Below, one piece after another: positions 1 to 5,369 of a stretch of 5,369 bases of DNA. Every line of letters starts with the position of its first letter. Position 1 is the stretch's first letter. The stretch covers positions 1-5,369 of the forward strand of contig JBGAIY010000501.1 of assembly GCA_044225205.1 (NCBI GenBank), given 5' to 3'. The notes beneath the pieces were generated by a model that saw only the letters and a list, made by a program, of their open reading frames with translations, did no database searches and was not told the DNA's origin. Origin of the DNA: JAEUJT01 sp044225205 (GTDB lineage: Bacteria; Myxococcota; Myxococcia; Myxococcales; Myxococcaceae). Position numbers and translations under genes: made by a program.

Positions 1-474
1 GCTGAACGCCGACAGGGTCAGCGAGCCGACCCCGAGCACCACTTCGAGCGCTTGCCGCTTCGTGTACCCCGCGGCGAAAAACCGCGCGAGCGTCGCCTCG
101 GTCGGCCCGCCATGGGTCTTCACGACCTCGGTCGCGAATGCCCGCAACGCGTCGAGGCGCTCGTCGCCGGTGCTCGAACCTTCGAGCAACGGAACGACCA
201 GGCGCGAGTCGAGTTGCTTCAACAGCCGCCGGTGCCAGGCCAAGCAGTACTCACAGCCAAACACGCGCGCCACCGCCAGCACGAGCGATTCACGCTCGAG
301 CCGCGAGAGGCTGCTTCGTTCGAACGCCGCGTTCGCGTGCCCAAACGCCTCCACCAGTTCGGGCGACTCGGCCATGGTGGCGAGGGCATTGGGCACAAAG
401 CCCAGGTGACGTTCGTGGGCTGCGAGCACGGGGGCGGAGGCGACGGTGTGGCGACGAAATGAAAGGTCGGTCAT
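1..474 (-). CDS. AhpD-like / carboxymuconolactone decarboxylase-family peroxidase-related protein (3' end outside window)
   Basis: The 158 visible codons start at ATG 474-472 and read off the left edge with no stop, so the C-terminus is missing. The AhpD signature is present: Glu62, twelve residues later Cys74 in FGCEYCLAWH, then Cys77 and His81, which is the E-x11-C-x2-C-x3-H proton-relay and disulfide arrangement of alkylhydroperoxidase AhpD. The N-terminal stretch LGFVPNALATMAESPELVEAF is typical of the 'uncharacterized peroxidase-related enzyme' branch of the CMD family, whose members are usually about 180 residues, so perhaps 20-30 are lost. The family is known for thiol-dependent peroxide reduction, but the substrate of this branch is unknown. 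A G-rich stretch (GGGGG) just before the ATG could act as a weak ribosome binding site. It lies 69 bp downstream of a membrane-protein gene on the same strand and is probably cotranscribed with it. Confidence 0.9.
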   Translation of the reverse strand, partial: MTDLSFRRHTVASAPVLAAHERHLGFVPNALATMAESPELVEAFGHANAAFERSSLSRLERESLVLAVARVFGCEYCLAWHRRLLKQLDSRLVVPLLEGSSTGDERLDALRAFATEVVKTHGGPTEATLARFFAAGYTKRQALEVVLGVGSLTLSAFS

Positions 475-543
475 GGCCCCCAGAGTCACCGACCCGACGA
501 AAGGGTTCGGCCGGTCACCGCCCGAGCCAGAACCACAGCAAAA

Positions 544-1266
544 TCAACCTGTTTCGCCGACTCCGTTCGGAGTGCCCGCCGTCGCCCCCGCCGCGGCCTT
601 GAGCAGCTTGCGCCACGCGACGACGTGGCTGGCGAGCGCGACCACGACACAGACGGCGGGTACCCAGACGAAGGGCACGAAGGTGACCCACGTGTTGACT
701 TGCGTCTCGCCGAGGGCCTTGACCATGGGCGCGGTGAGCACGGCGATGACGGCGATGACCGCCAAGGTGACGGTGCCCAACACATTCCACCCCGCGAGAA
801 GCAGTCTCCGTTCGCGCTGACGCACGAGCCAGGCGACGACGAGCGACGACGCCCCCAAGACGATGTCGAAGTTGAAACCAGAATACGACAGCGCGCTGGG
901 CATGGTGCCCTCGAGCGCCGCCCGGTGCATGAACAGCTCGAGCGGCAGCCGAAAGGCCTGAGCCCCCACGAGCGCGAACCACGGCAAGCTGGTGAGCCGT
1001 TTGCCGAGCGGAGAGACGCCCAAGCCCACCCCGAGCGCGACCGTCGCGAGCATGAGCGCGGCGAGTGGCGGCGGCCGCAAGTCGAAACGCCCGAGCAGGC
1101 CCGAGACCGCCGCCGCGCCCGTGAGGCCCACCCAGAGCACCGTCAGCACGACCGTGGCCCCCCACCGCCGCGTCACCCGCCCCACCGCGACGACGAACAT
1201 CATGACCGCCGCGAGCTCGACGAGCCCGATGCCCACCACCACCGTCAGCGAAGCCGTTGGATGCAT
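544..1266 (-). CDS. Conserved uncharacterised multi-pass membrane protein
   Basis: This 240-residue protein starts at ATG 1266-1264 and ends at TGA 546-544. It is strongly hydrophobic, with probable membrane spans near residues 8-28, 38-58, 67-87, 130-148, 156-178 and 197-218, plus an amphipathic segment around 97-115; it should sit in the cytoplasmic membrane. The pattern Gln103-x2-Phe-Arg106-x3-Glu110, then SGFNFD (129-134), Trp160-Asn161 and PFVWVP (198-203), resembles a family of hypothetical membrane proteins I know from Bacteroidetes and Proteobacteria, where an Arg/Glu pair and an N-[FW]-D motif are also kept. No function is established for it as far as I know. A good ribosome binding site (GGAG at 1278-1275, 8 nt before the ATG) supports the start. 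It is divergent from the HxlR regulator across a 55-bp gap, which suggests it is that regulator's target, and it precedes the AhpD-like gene. Confidence 0.85.
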   Translation of the reverse strand: MHPTASLTVVVGIGLVELAAVMMFVVAVGRVTRRWGATVVLTVLWVGLTGAAAVSGLLGRFDLRPPPLAALMLATVALGVGLGVSPLGKRLTSLPWFALVGAQAFRLPLELFMHRAALEGTMPSALSYSGFNFDIVLGASSLVVAWLVRQRERRLLLAGWNVLGTVTLAVIAVIAVLTAPMVKALGETQVNTWVTFVPFVWVPAVCVVVALASHVVAWRKLLKAAAGATAGTPNGVGETG

Positions 1267-1274
1267 GCGCGAAT

Positions 1275-1278
1275 CTCC
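1275..1278 (-). promoter_or_regulatory. Ribosome binding site of the membrane-protein gene
   Basis: GGAG on the minus strand lies 8 nt upstream of the ATG at 1266-1264. It decides the start of the uncharacterised membrane protein. The oppositely oriented HxlR gene has no comparable site, only an A-rich AAAGAAAT before its GTG. Confidence 0.6.
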
Positions 1279-1287
1279 GTTGCTTTA

Positions 1288-1314
1288 CTTTTTATTAGTT
1301 TTCACTTTAAAAAG
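1288..1314. promoter_or_regulatory. Candidate HxlR operator: 7-bp perfect inverted repeat
   Basis: CTTTTTA (1288-1294) and TAAAAAG (1308-1314) are exact reverse complements separated by 13 bp, giving a 27-bp dyad with 20 bp between arm centres, about two helical turns. It lies in the centre of the divergent promoter region and overlaps the proposed plus-strand promoter elements. HxlR-family regulators bind as dimers to dyads in such intergenic regions, so autoregulation together with control of the membrane-protein gene is a reasonable inference. The AT-rich composition raises the chance of a fortuitous repeat. Confidence 0.4.
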
Positions 1315-1321
1315 AAATAGC

Positions 1322-2005
1322 GTGAAGAACTACCACCAGCACTGTGGCCTGGCGCGAGCCCTCGACGTCATCGGAGAGCGGTGGACGTTGCTGTTGGTAC
1401 GCGAACTGCTGCTCGCGCCCCGCCGGTACGGCGACTTGTTGATGCCCGGGTTGACGACCAACTTGTTGGCGAAGCGGCTCAAAGACCTTGAAGCGGCCGG
1501 AGTGGTTCGCAAGACGGTGTACCGCCGAGAGACCAAATACGAGCTCACGCCCCGCGGCGCCGCGCTCGAACCGGTCGTCATGGAAGTTGCGCGGTGGGGC
1601 GGCGCCCTGCTCGCTGGTGGCCCGCGGCGGGGAGACCGCCTCGACCCCGGGTGGGGCCTGTTGTCGCTGAAGCGACGGTACCTGGGGTCGTTTCGACAGA
1701 CGCTCGAAATTCGGGTCGACACGCCTGACGGCGAACGGGTCTTCGAGCTTGCTGGCGGCCCCACGCTCAGCGTCTCCGAACGCGCTTCACCCGCGGCCAC
1801 GGCCGTGGTGCACACGACCATGCCCGGGCTCGTCGGCCTCGTGATGGAGCAGGCACCGCTCTCGAACCTGCTCCGGTCGAAGGCGGTGCGGGTCGAAGGC
1901 GAGCGGTCGGCGGTCGAGGCCTTTCGTCGCTCGCTTTCGCCGTTGCCGCCTCGAGTGACGCCCCAGTCTTCAGAGCTGGCGCGCACTGGCCGGCCTGGTT
2001 CGTAG
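1322..2005 (+). CDS. HxlR-family transcriptional regulator with SCP2-like C-terminal domain
   Basis: A 227-residue protein with a GTG start at 1322 and a TAG stop at 2003-2005. Residues about 4-95 form the HxlR winged helix: YHQHCGLARALDVIGERWTL carries the conserved N-terminal cysteine (Cys8) and the ALDVIGERWTLLLVREL core, followed by RRYGDLL, TTNLLAKRLKDLEAAGVV (recognition region) and the wing TKYELTPRG. Residues about 125-206 look like the SCP2-like sterol-carrier domain often fused to HxlR regulators (LEIRVDTPDG through KAVRVEGERSAVEAF). Many HxlR proteins sense oxidants or electrophiles through the N-terminal cysteine; whether this one does is inference. An in-frame ATG at 1265 would add 19 residues but would start inside the divergent gene and read through the AT-rich promoter, so GTG 1322 is preferred. 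The last 10 or so residues (ELARTGRPGS) are encoded by a copy of the GuaB1 gene tail on the other strand and may not be native to the family. Confidence 0.9.
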   Translation: MKNYHQHCGLARALDVIGERWTLLLVRELLLAPRRYGDLLMPGLTTNLLAKRLKDLEAAGVVRKTVYRRETKYELTPRGAALEPVVMEVARWGGALLAGGPRRGDRLDPGWGLLSLKRRYLGSFRQTLEIRVDTPDGERVFELAGGPTLSVSERASPAATAVVHTTMPGLVGLVMEQAPLSNLLRSKAVRVEGERSAVEAFRRSLSPLPPRVTPQSSELARTGRPGS

Positions 2006-2007
2006 CC
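1974..2007 (+). repeat. Left copy of a 34-bp direct repeat bracketing the kinase gene
   Basis: Aligned without gaps to 3641-3674, 30 of 34 bases match: 13 identical bases at the left end (AGCTGGCGCGCAC) and TTCGTAGCC at the right end. With two single-base gaps the similarity may run about 9 bp further right. This copy holds the last codons and the TAG stop of the HxlR gene. On the minus strand it could read GYEPGRPVRAS, close to the GuaB1 end GYEEGRPVRAS, but with no GuaB1-like sequence before or after it. It is therefore either a fragment of the GuaB1 gene tail or a remnant of a shared junction. Confidence 0.75.
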
Positions 2008-2035
2008 ACGCGGCGCTCACCCGCTTCTTGCCGAG

Positions 2036-3535
2036 TCAGCCGCTGCGCTTCGAACCGGTGGGCTTGGTGACGAATTCGGTGAGCGCGAGCGAGAGCCCAG
2101 CCATCGACTTGATGGCCGGCAGTTGCTCGTGGAGCCCTTGCACCCACTCGACACCGTCATCGACGGTCTTGAAGACACGGGTGGGTATGTTGCGTGCCAT
2201 GAGGCTCTGGGCGGCCAAGAAACTGCGAATCATGACTGCCGCGAGGCCGGTGCGCGTGACCACCATGGCCTTGGAGACGATGTGGGGTTCGAACCTGTTC
2301 TCGATTTCTTGGGCTCGCTCGTTGAGCCCCTTCGGCAGCGACTCAATCATCGGCGCGCTCAAGACCGCGAACGACGAGTACCGGGGGTGCGTGCGAATCA
2401 CCGTGGCGAGCGCTTGCTCGAGCAAGTCCATCTGTTCGAGGGCGGCCTTGCCGTCGAACACCATCATTACCAGTGGGCCCGCGTGGCCAATGCGAAAGCC
2501 GTCGGTCTCGCCCAAAGGGGTGACCCGCGGCCCCGGCTGCGCTCTGGTCGTCGACACGGGAGTCGGGGGCAGCATGATGGTCGAAGAAGGCGCTTCAGGA
2601 GGCGTGGGGGGAACCTGAGAGTGACCGCGAGCGCCCTGGTGACTCAGCACCTGCGCGACGTACTCAGGGAGCGACGGCCGAGCCGAGACGGGCTGCCGGT
2701 CGACAAAGGCCTCGAGGGCGCTGGCGATCTCCGCCGCGCTCTGAAAGCGATCATTCGGGTCGCGGGCGAGCGCCTTGCAGATGATGGCCTCGAGCTCGGG
2801 AGCGAAATCGGGGGCGAGCGTGCTGGGCAGCGGCAGGCTCCGCGCCTCGATGTTGGTGAGCAGTTCGACGTCGCTTTTGCCCTAGAACGCCTTTTGGCCA
2901 ACGCAGACCTCCCAAAGCACCACCCCCTAAGCGTAGAGGTCGGCCCGCGCGTCAACGACCTGCCCCAGCACCGACTCGGGCGCCAGGTACGCGACCTTGC
3001 CTTTGAGCACTCCGGTCTTGGTGCGTGTGGCGTTGCCGTGCGCTTTGGCGATGCCAAAGTCGACGACCTTCACCACTCCGTCGCGCCCCACCATGATGTT
3101 TTGTGGGCTCACGTCGCGGTGAATGATGCCGAGCGGGCGGCCCGCGCCGTCGCTGGCGCAATGGGCCGCGTGCAGGCCCCTCGCGGCCAGGGCGATCATC
3201 GCGGCGAAGGCGACGGGCCGGTGGAGCTGGGCGTTCTTGGCCAGCCGCAACAGCCCCGCCAAGGTCTCACCGTCGATGTACTCCATGGCAATGGTGGGCT
3301 CACCGCCCTCTTCGAGCACATCGAGCACCCGCACGATGTTGCGATGCGAAAGCTGGCGAACCAGGTGGCCCTCGTCGGCGAACATGCGAGCCGCGGCGCC
3401 GTCGTCTCCTGATTGAGGGAGCAGCGTCTTGAGAATGACGGTGGTCGCGGTCGCCACGTCTTTCGCCAAGAAAATTTCGCCCATGCCACCAACGGCTATT
3501 CGGCGCAGGCGTTGGTACTTCTGCTCCCCCGGCAT
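2036..3535 (-). pseudogene. Hanks-type Ser/Thr protein kinase with STAS-like C-terminal domain, interrupted by two in-frame TAG codons
   Basis: One frame of 500 codons runs from ATG 3535-3533 to TGA 2038-2036 with no frameshift, but TAG occurs at codon 203 (2929-2927) and codon 218 (2884-2882). Kinase landmarks: glycine loop AVGGMGEIFLA (14-24), Lys36 in VILK, Glu55 of helix C, HRDVSPQN (139-146), DFG (159-161), LAPE (184-187), DARADLYA (195-202), then after the first TAG GVVLWEVCVGQKAF, after the second GKSDVELLTNIE, and the subdomain XI arginine in DPNDRF (Arg263). Related kinases read DLY(A/S)LG and typically F-Q-G at these places, so the lost residues are probably Leu (TTG to TAG) and Gln (CAG to TAG). 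After a Pro/Ser/Thr-rich linker (about 305-340), residues about 345-466 resemble the SpoIIAA/STAS-like domains of myxobacteria (GPLVMMVFDGK through FKTVDDGVEWV). The 202-residue product would lack most of the C-lobe and should be inactive. Sequencing error or stop readthrough are the alternatives. Confidence 0.85.
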
Positions 3536-3635
3536 TCTTGAACCATAACAACCTCAAGGAGCACCGCCCCCACCCACCAACACCTACCTCGTGCCTGACG
3601 GGTCACGGCCCGACGGCGCACTGTGGGCGAACGCC
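3536..3635. other. Gap between GuaB1 stop and kinase start; nothing firm
   Basis: These 100 bp lie between two genes on the minus strand. There is no convincing Shine-Dalgarno sequence directly before the kinase ATG and no stem followed by a T-run after the GuaB1 stop. Only short imperfect stems can be drawn, for example CGGG/CCCG with a 6-nt loop in the minus-strand reading. Cotranscription of the kinase from GuaB1 is possible but not shown. Confidence 0.4.
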
Positions 3636-5072
3636 TTACCAGCTGGCGCGCACCGGCCGCCCTTCTTCGTAGCCCGCGTGGCTTTGGAGCCCGATCACCG
3701 CTTGGTGGTGAAATGACTCGAGCGACTTGGCGCCGGCGTAGGTACACGCGCTGCGCAAGCCGGCGATGACGTGGTCAATGAGGTCTTCGACGCCCGGTCG
3801 GTCGGGCTGCAAGTACATGCGCGAAGTCGAAATGCCCTCTTCGAACAATTCTTTTCGGGCGCGCTCGAACAGCGAGTCGTTGCGGGTGCGGGCCTTGACG
3901 GCGCGCTGCGAGGCCATGCCGAAGTTTTCTTTGTAGAGCCGGCCGTCGCTGTCGCGCATCACGTCGGCGGCGCTTTCGTAGGTGCCGGCGAACCACGAGC
4001 CGATCATGACGGTGCTGGCTCCGGCGGCCACGGCGAGGGCCACGTCGCGCGGGTGGCGAACGCCGCCGTCGGCGCAGACGAACTTGCCGAGCTTTCGCGC
4101 TTCGGCGGCGCAGTCGAGCACGGCCGAAAATTGGGGGCGGCCGACCCCGGTCATCATGCGGGTGGTGCACATGGCGCCCGGCCCGACGCCGACCTTGATC
4201 AAATCGACTCCGGCCGAAATCAGGTCGCGCACACCTTCTTTCGTCACGACGTTGCCGGCCATGACCGGCACGCTCGGGTTGAGCTTTCGAACGGCCTCGA
4301 CCGCCTCGAGCATTTTTCGCTGGTGGCCGTGCGCCGCGTCGATGACGACCAGGTCGGCTCCGGCGCGCAGCACCGCTTCGGCGCGGGGCTTCGGGTCGGC
4401 GCTGATGCCAATGGCGACGGCCACCTTGAGGCGGCCGTGGGCGTCGAGCGCCGGCTTGTACAACGTCGAACGCAGCGCGCCTTTGCGCGTGATGACACCG
4501 ACGAGGCGCCCCTGTTCGAGCACCGGGGCGCAGGTCAGCCGCCGAGCCGACAGCTTGTCGAAGATGGTTTCGAGCGCAGTTCCCGCCTCAATCGACAGCA
4601 GCTCGGTCGACATGACGCGGTGCAATTGGGTGAAGCGGTCGTACCCGACCCCGTCGCTCTCGGTGAAAATACCGACGGGTGTGTGCCGTTCGTCGACCAC
4701 GACGACTGCGCCGTGCGCGCGTTTGTGAATGAGGTTGAGCGCTTCTTGAATCGTGTCGGTTGGCCCGAGGGTGATGGGCGTGTCGTACACGGGGTGGCTG
4801 GCTTTGACCTGGGCAATGTTCTTCTCGACGATGTCGACCGGTATGTCTTGCGGCAACACGGCGATGCCGCCTCGGCGAGCGACGGTCTCGGCCATGCGCC
4901 GGCCCGCCACCGCCGTCATGTTCGCCACGATGATCGGCAACGTGAGCCCCAGCCCGTCGGCCGGAGCCAAGTCGACCTCGAGCCGCGAGCCGACCTCAGA
5001 ACGGGTCGGCGCCATGAACACGTCGTTGTAGGTCAAGTCGTACGGAGGCACCTGGTCGTTCAAAAAGCGCAT
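3636..5072 (-). CDS. guaB1: GuaB1-family enzyme with CBS domains, probable GMP reductase (IMP dehydrogenase-related)
   Basis: A 478-residue protein starting at ATG 5072-5070 and ending at TAA 3638-3636. It fits the IMP dehydrogenase-related family of actinobacterial GuaB1 (Rv1843c type, about 479 residues) throughout: MRFLNDQVPPYDLTYNDVFM at the N-terminus, VANMTAVAGRRMAETVARRG (49-68), the catalytic loop VGPGAMCTTRMMTGVGRPQF with Cys302 and Thr304, ADGGVRHPRDVALA (334-347), MIGSWFAGTYES (356-367), FEEGISTSRM (410-419) and the end AGYEEGRPVRASW. Residues about 93-205 are the inserted CBS pair. Mycobacterial members reduce GMP to IMP with NADPH, releasing ammonia, in purine salvage; TRMMTGVG resembles GMP reductases more than IMP dehydrogenases. 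An in-frame TTG at 5093 would add 7 residues, but family members begin at MRFL, so the ATG is chosen although no clear ribosome binding site precedes it. Allosteric nucleotide control through CBS is inferred from the family. Confidence 0.92.
   Translation of the reverse strand: MRFLNDQVPPYDLTYNDVFMAPTRSEVGSRLEVDLAPADGLGLTLPIIVANMTAVAGRRMAETVARRGGIAVLPQDIPVDIVEKNIAQVKASHPVYDTPITLGPTDTIQEALNLIHKRAHGAVVVVDERHTPVGIFTESDGVGYDRFTQLHRVMSTELLSIEAGTALETIFDKLSARRLTCAPVLEQGRLVGVITRKGALRSTLYKPALDAHGRLKVAVAIGISADPKPRAEAVLRAGADLVVIDAAHGHQRKMLEAVEAVRKLNPSVPVMAGNVVTKEGVRDLISAGVDLIKVGVGPGAMCTTRMMTGVGRPQFSAVLDCAAEARKLGKFVCADGGVRHPRDVALAVAAGASTVMIGSWFAGTYESAADVMRDSDGRLYKENFGMASQRAVKARTRNDSLFERARKELFEEGISTSRMYLQPDRPGVEDLIDHVIAGLRSACTYAGAKSLESFHHQAVIGLQSHAGYEEGRPVRASW
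3641..3674 (+). repeat. Right copy of the 34-bp direct repeat, inside the GuaB1 3' end
   Basis: This copy encodes GuaB1 residues 467-478 on the minus strand (GYEEGRPVRASW minus part of the final codon), so here the sequence is under coding constraint and is probably the source. Read on the plus strand in the frame matching the HxlR end, it gives QLARTGRPSS followed by TAG, against ELARTGRPGS-TAG in the left copy. The left border falls at the last sense codon of GuaB1, just before its stop. Confidence 0.75.
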
Positions 5073-5195
5073 GGTGGGGCGTTCTACCGCCAAGTTCGGC
5101 TGGGTCGCAGCGGGTTTCGCTTCGAGCCCGCGCGCGGTGCCGACGCGGTGCGGTTACCCTCGGTGGTTTGAACGCGCTCGCCGCCGCACGCATGC
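5073..5195. other. GuaB1 upstream region; no confident promoter
   Basis: Between the GuaB1 ATG and the repeats at the right edge there are 123 bp of GC-rich sequence. I find no convincing sigma-70 pair on the minus strand; a TAGAAC close to the start codon has no matching upstream hexamer. No purine-responsive operator or riboswitch fold was recognised. A promoter probably lies here or within the repeats, but the sequence alone does not show where. Confidence 0.35.
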
Positions 5196-5369
5196 CTCCG
5201 CGCGAGCTCGACATTCGCACGTGCGCGTTCCTGGCGTGCTCCGGGCCGCGCTGCCTGCCTGAGCGCCACTGAGCGCCCCGTCTCCGCGCAATCGACATTT
5301 GCGCGTTCCTCGCGTTCTCCAGGCCGCGTTGCCTGAACGCCACTGAGCGCCCCGTCTCCGCGCGCGCTC
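5196..5369. repeat. Imperfect tandem repeat array, two units plus the start of a third, continuing past the window
   Basis: Unit A is 5196-5280 and unit B is 5282-5354; a third unit begins at 5356. Shared blocks in order are CTCCGCGC, TCGACATT, TGCGCGTTCCT, CTCC, GGCCGCG, TGCCTG and CGCCACTGAGCGCCCCG. Unit A differs from B by extra CGCACG and CCTG segments, a 2-nt gap near the start and a handful of substitutions. Unit C begins CTCCGCGCGCGCTC, closer to A than to B. Unit B contains a perfect 7-bp stem, CGCGCAA (5285-5291) with TTGCGCG (5299-5305), around a 7-nt loop; unit A has a 10-bp palindrome CGCACGTGCG (5216-5225). The unequal unit lengths (85 and 73 bp), not multiples of three relative to each other, and a plus-strand stop in unit A, argue against a repeat protein. 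It lies upstream of GuaB1. Confidence 0.75.

Larger units (their letters stand above)
1267..1321. promoter_or_regulatory. AT-rich divergent promoter region between the membrane-protein gene and the HxlR gene
   Basis: The whole gap between the two divergent start codons is 55 bp. From 1280 to 1319 only 7 of 40 bases are G or C, in an otherwise very GC-rich window, which marks a promoter and operator rather than coding sequence. For the plus strand a weak sigma-70-like pair can be drawn: TTTACT (1284-1289), a 16-bp spacer, and TTTAAA (1306-1311). That would place transcription start only a few bases before the GTG at 1322. No equally good pair was found for the minus strand, but the membrane-protein gene must start within or near this stretch. 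Specific promoter hexamers are tentative; the regulatory nature of the region is better supported. Confidence 0.65.

Noticed and set aside
504..534. Imperfect hairpin (GGTTC...GAACC arms) between the membrane-protein gene and the AhpD-like gene
   Set aside because: The stem is about 8 bp with a bulge and there is no T-run after it on the minus strand, so I do not call a terminator; the two genes can still share a transcript.
625..1320. A 231-codon plus-strand frame opposite the membrane-protein gene
   Set aside because: The charged, Arg/His/Glu-rich translation is the complement of a hydrophobic membrane protein, and the opposite frame has a good ribosome binding site and conserved motifs.
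1330..1986. A 218-codon minus-strand frame opposite the HxlR gene
   Set aside because: Its Arg/Ser/Pro-rich translation is typical of an antisense shadow; the plus strand encodes a clear HxlR protein.
2006..2035. Possible bidirectional terminator between the convergent HxlR and kinase stops
   Set aside because: The 30-bp gap has no stable stem or T-run on either strand.
2123..3412. A 429-codon open frame on the plus strand
   Set aside because: It is antisense to the kinase gene, has no recognisable domain, and is explained by G/C-biased third positions of the kinase. It is in frame with the HxlR TAG, which only helps as an argument against amber recoding.
3771..5171. A 466-codon open frame on the plus strand
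   Set aside because: It is antisense to the strongly conserved GuaB1 gene, has a low-complexity Arg/Gly/His-rich translation, and matches no family I recognise.
4996..5343. A 115-codon minus-strand frame across the GuaB1 start and the edge repeats
   Set aside because: It overlaps the GuaB1 start in another frame, and its repetitive translation only reflects the tandem DNA repeat, whose units differ by indels not divisible by three.

Overview
The window is high-GC bacterial DNA. Its genes look like those of a myxobacterium or related Myxococcota: a Hanks-type kinase with the HRDVSPQN catalytic loop that is common there, strong G/C preference at third codon positions, and long open frames on the antisense strands. 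The assignment rests on protein style alone; no rRNA or tRNA is present.

Layout from left to right. A peroxidase-related AhpD/CMD-family gene (minus, 1-474) runs off the left edge. Upstream of it on the same strand is a conserved but uncharacterised multi-pass membrane protein (544-1266), and the two probably form one transcript. A short, strikingly AT-rich divergent promoter region (1267-1321) with a 7-bp perfect inverted repeat separates this pair from an HxlR-type regulator with an SCP2-like C-terminal domain (plus, 1322-2005). The regulator, membrane protein and CxxC redox protein look like one small stress-response unit, by inference from gene order.

Convergent to the regulator is a Ser/Thr protein kinase gene (minus, 2036-3535) whose reading frame is intact over 500 codons except for two in-frame TAG codons 15 codons apart in the C-lobe. 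It is most likely a recent pseudogene. Upstream of it on the same strand is a complete CBS-containing GuaB1-family enzyme (3636-5072), probably a GMP reductase. The right edge (5196-5369) holds imperfect tandem repeats that continue out of the window.

The main structural surprise is a 34-bp direct repeat (30/34 identical) at 1974-2007 and 3641-3674. The right copy encodes the last residues of GuaB1; the left copy forms the 3' end of the HxlR gene. The copies bracket the damaged kinase gene, as if the kinase had been inserted at an ancestral GuaB1/HxlR convergent junction with duplication of that junction. I see no clear new multi-gene system here; the amber-interrupted kinase, the flanking repeat and the edge repeat array are the points that deserve checking.
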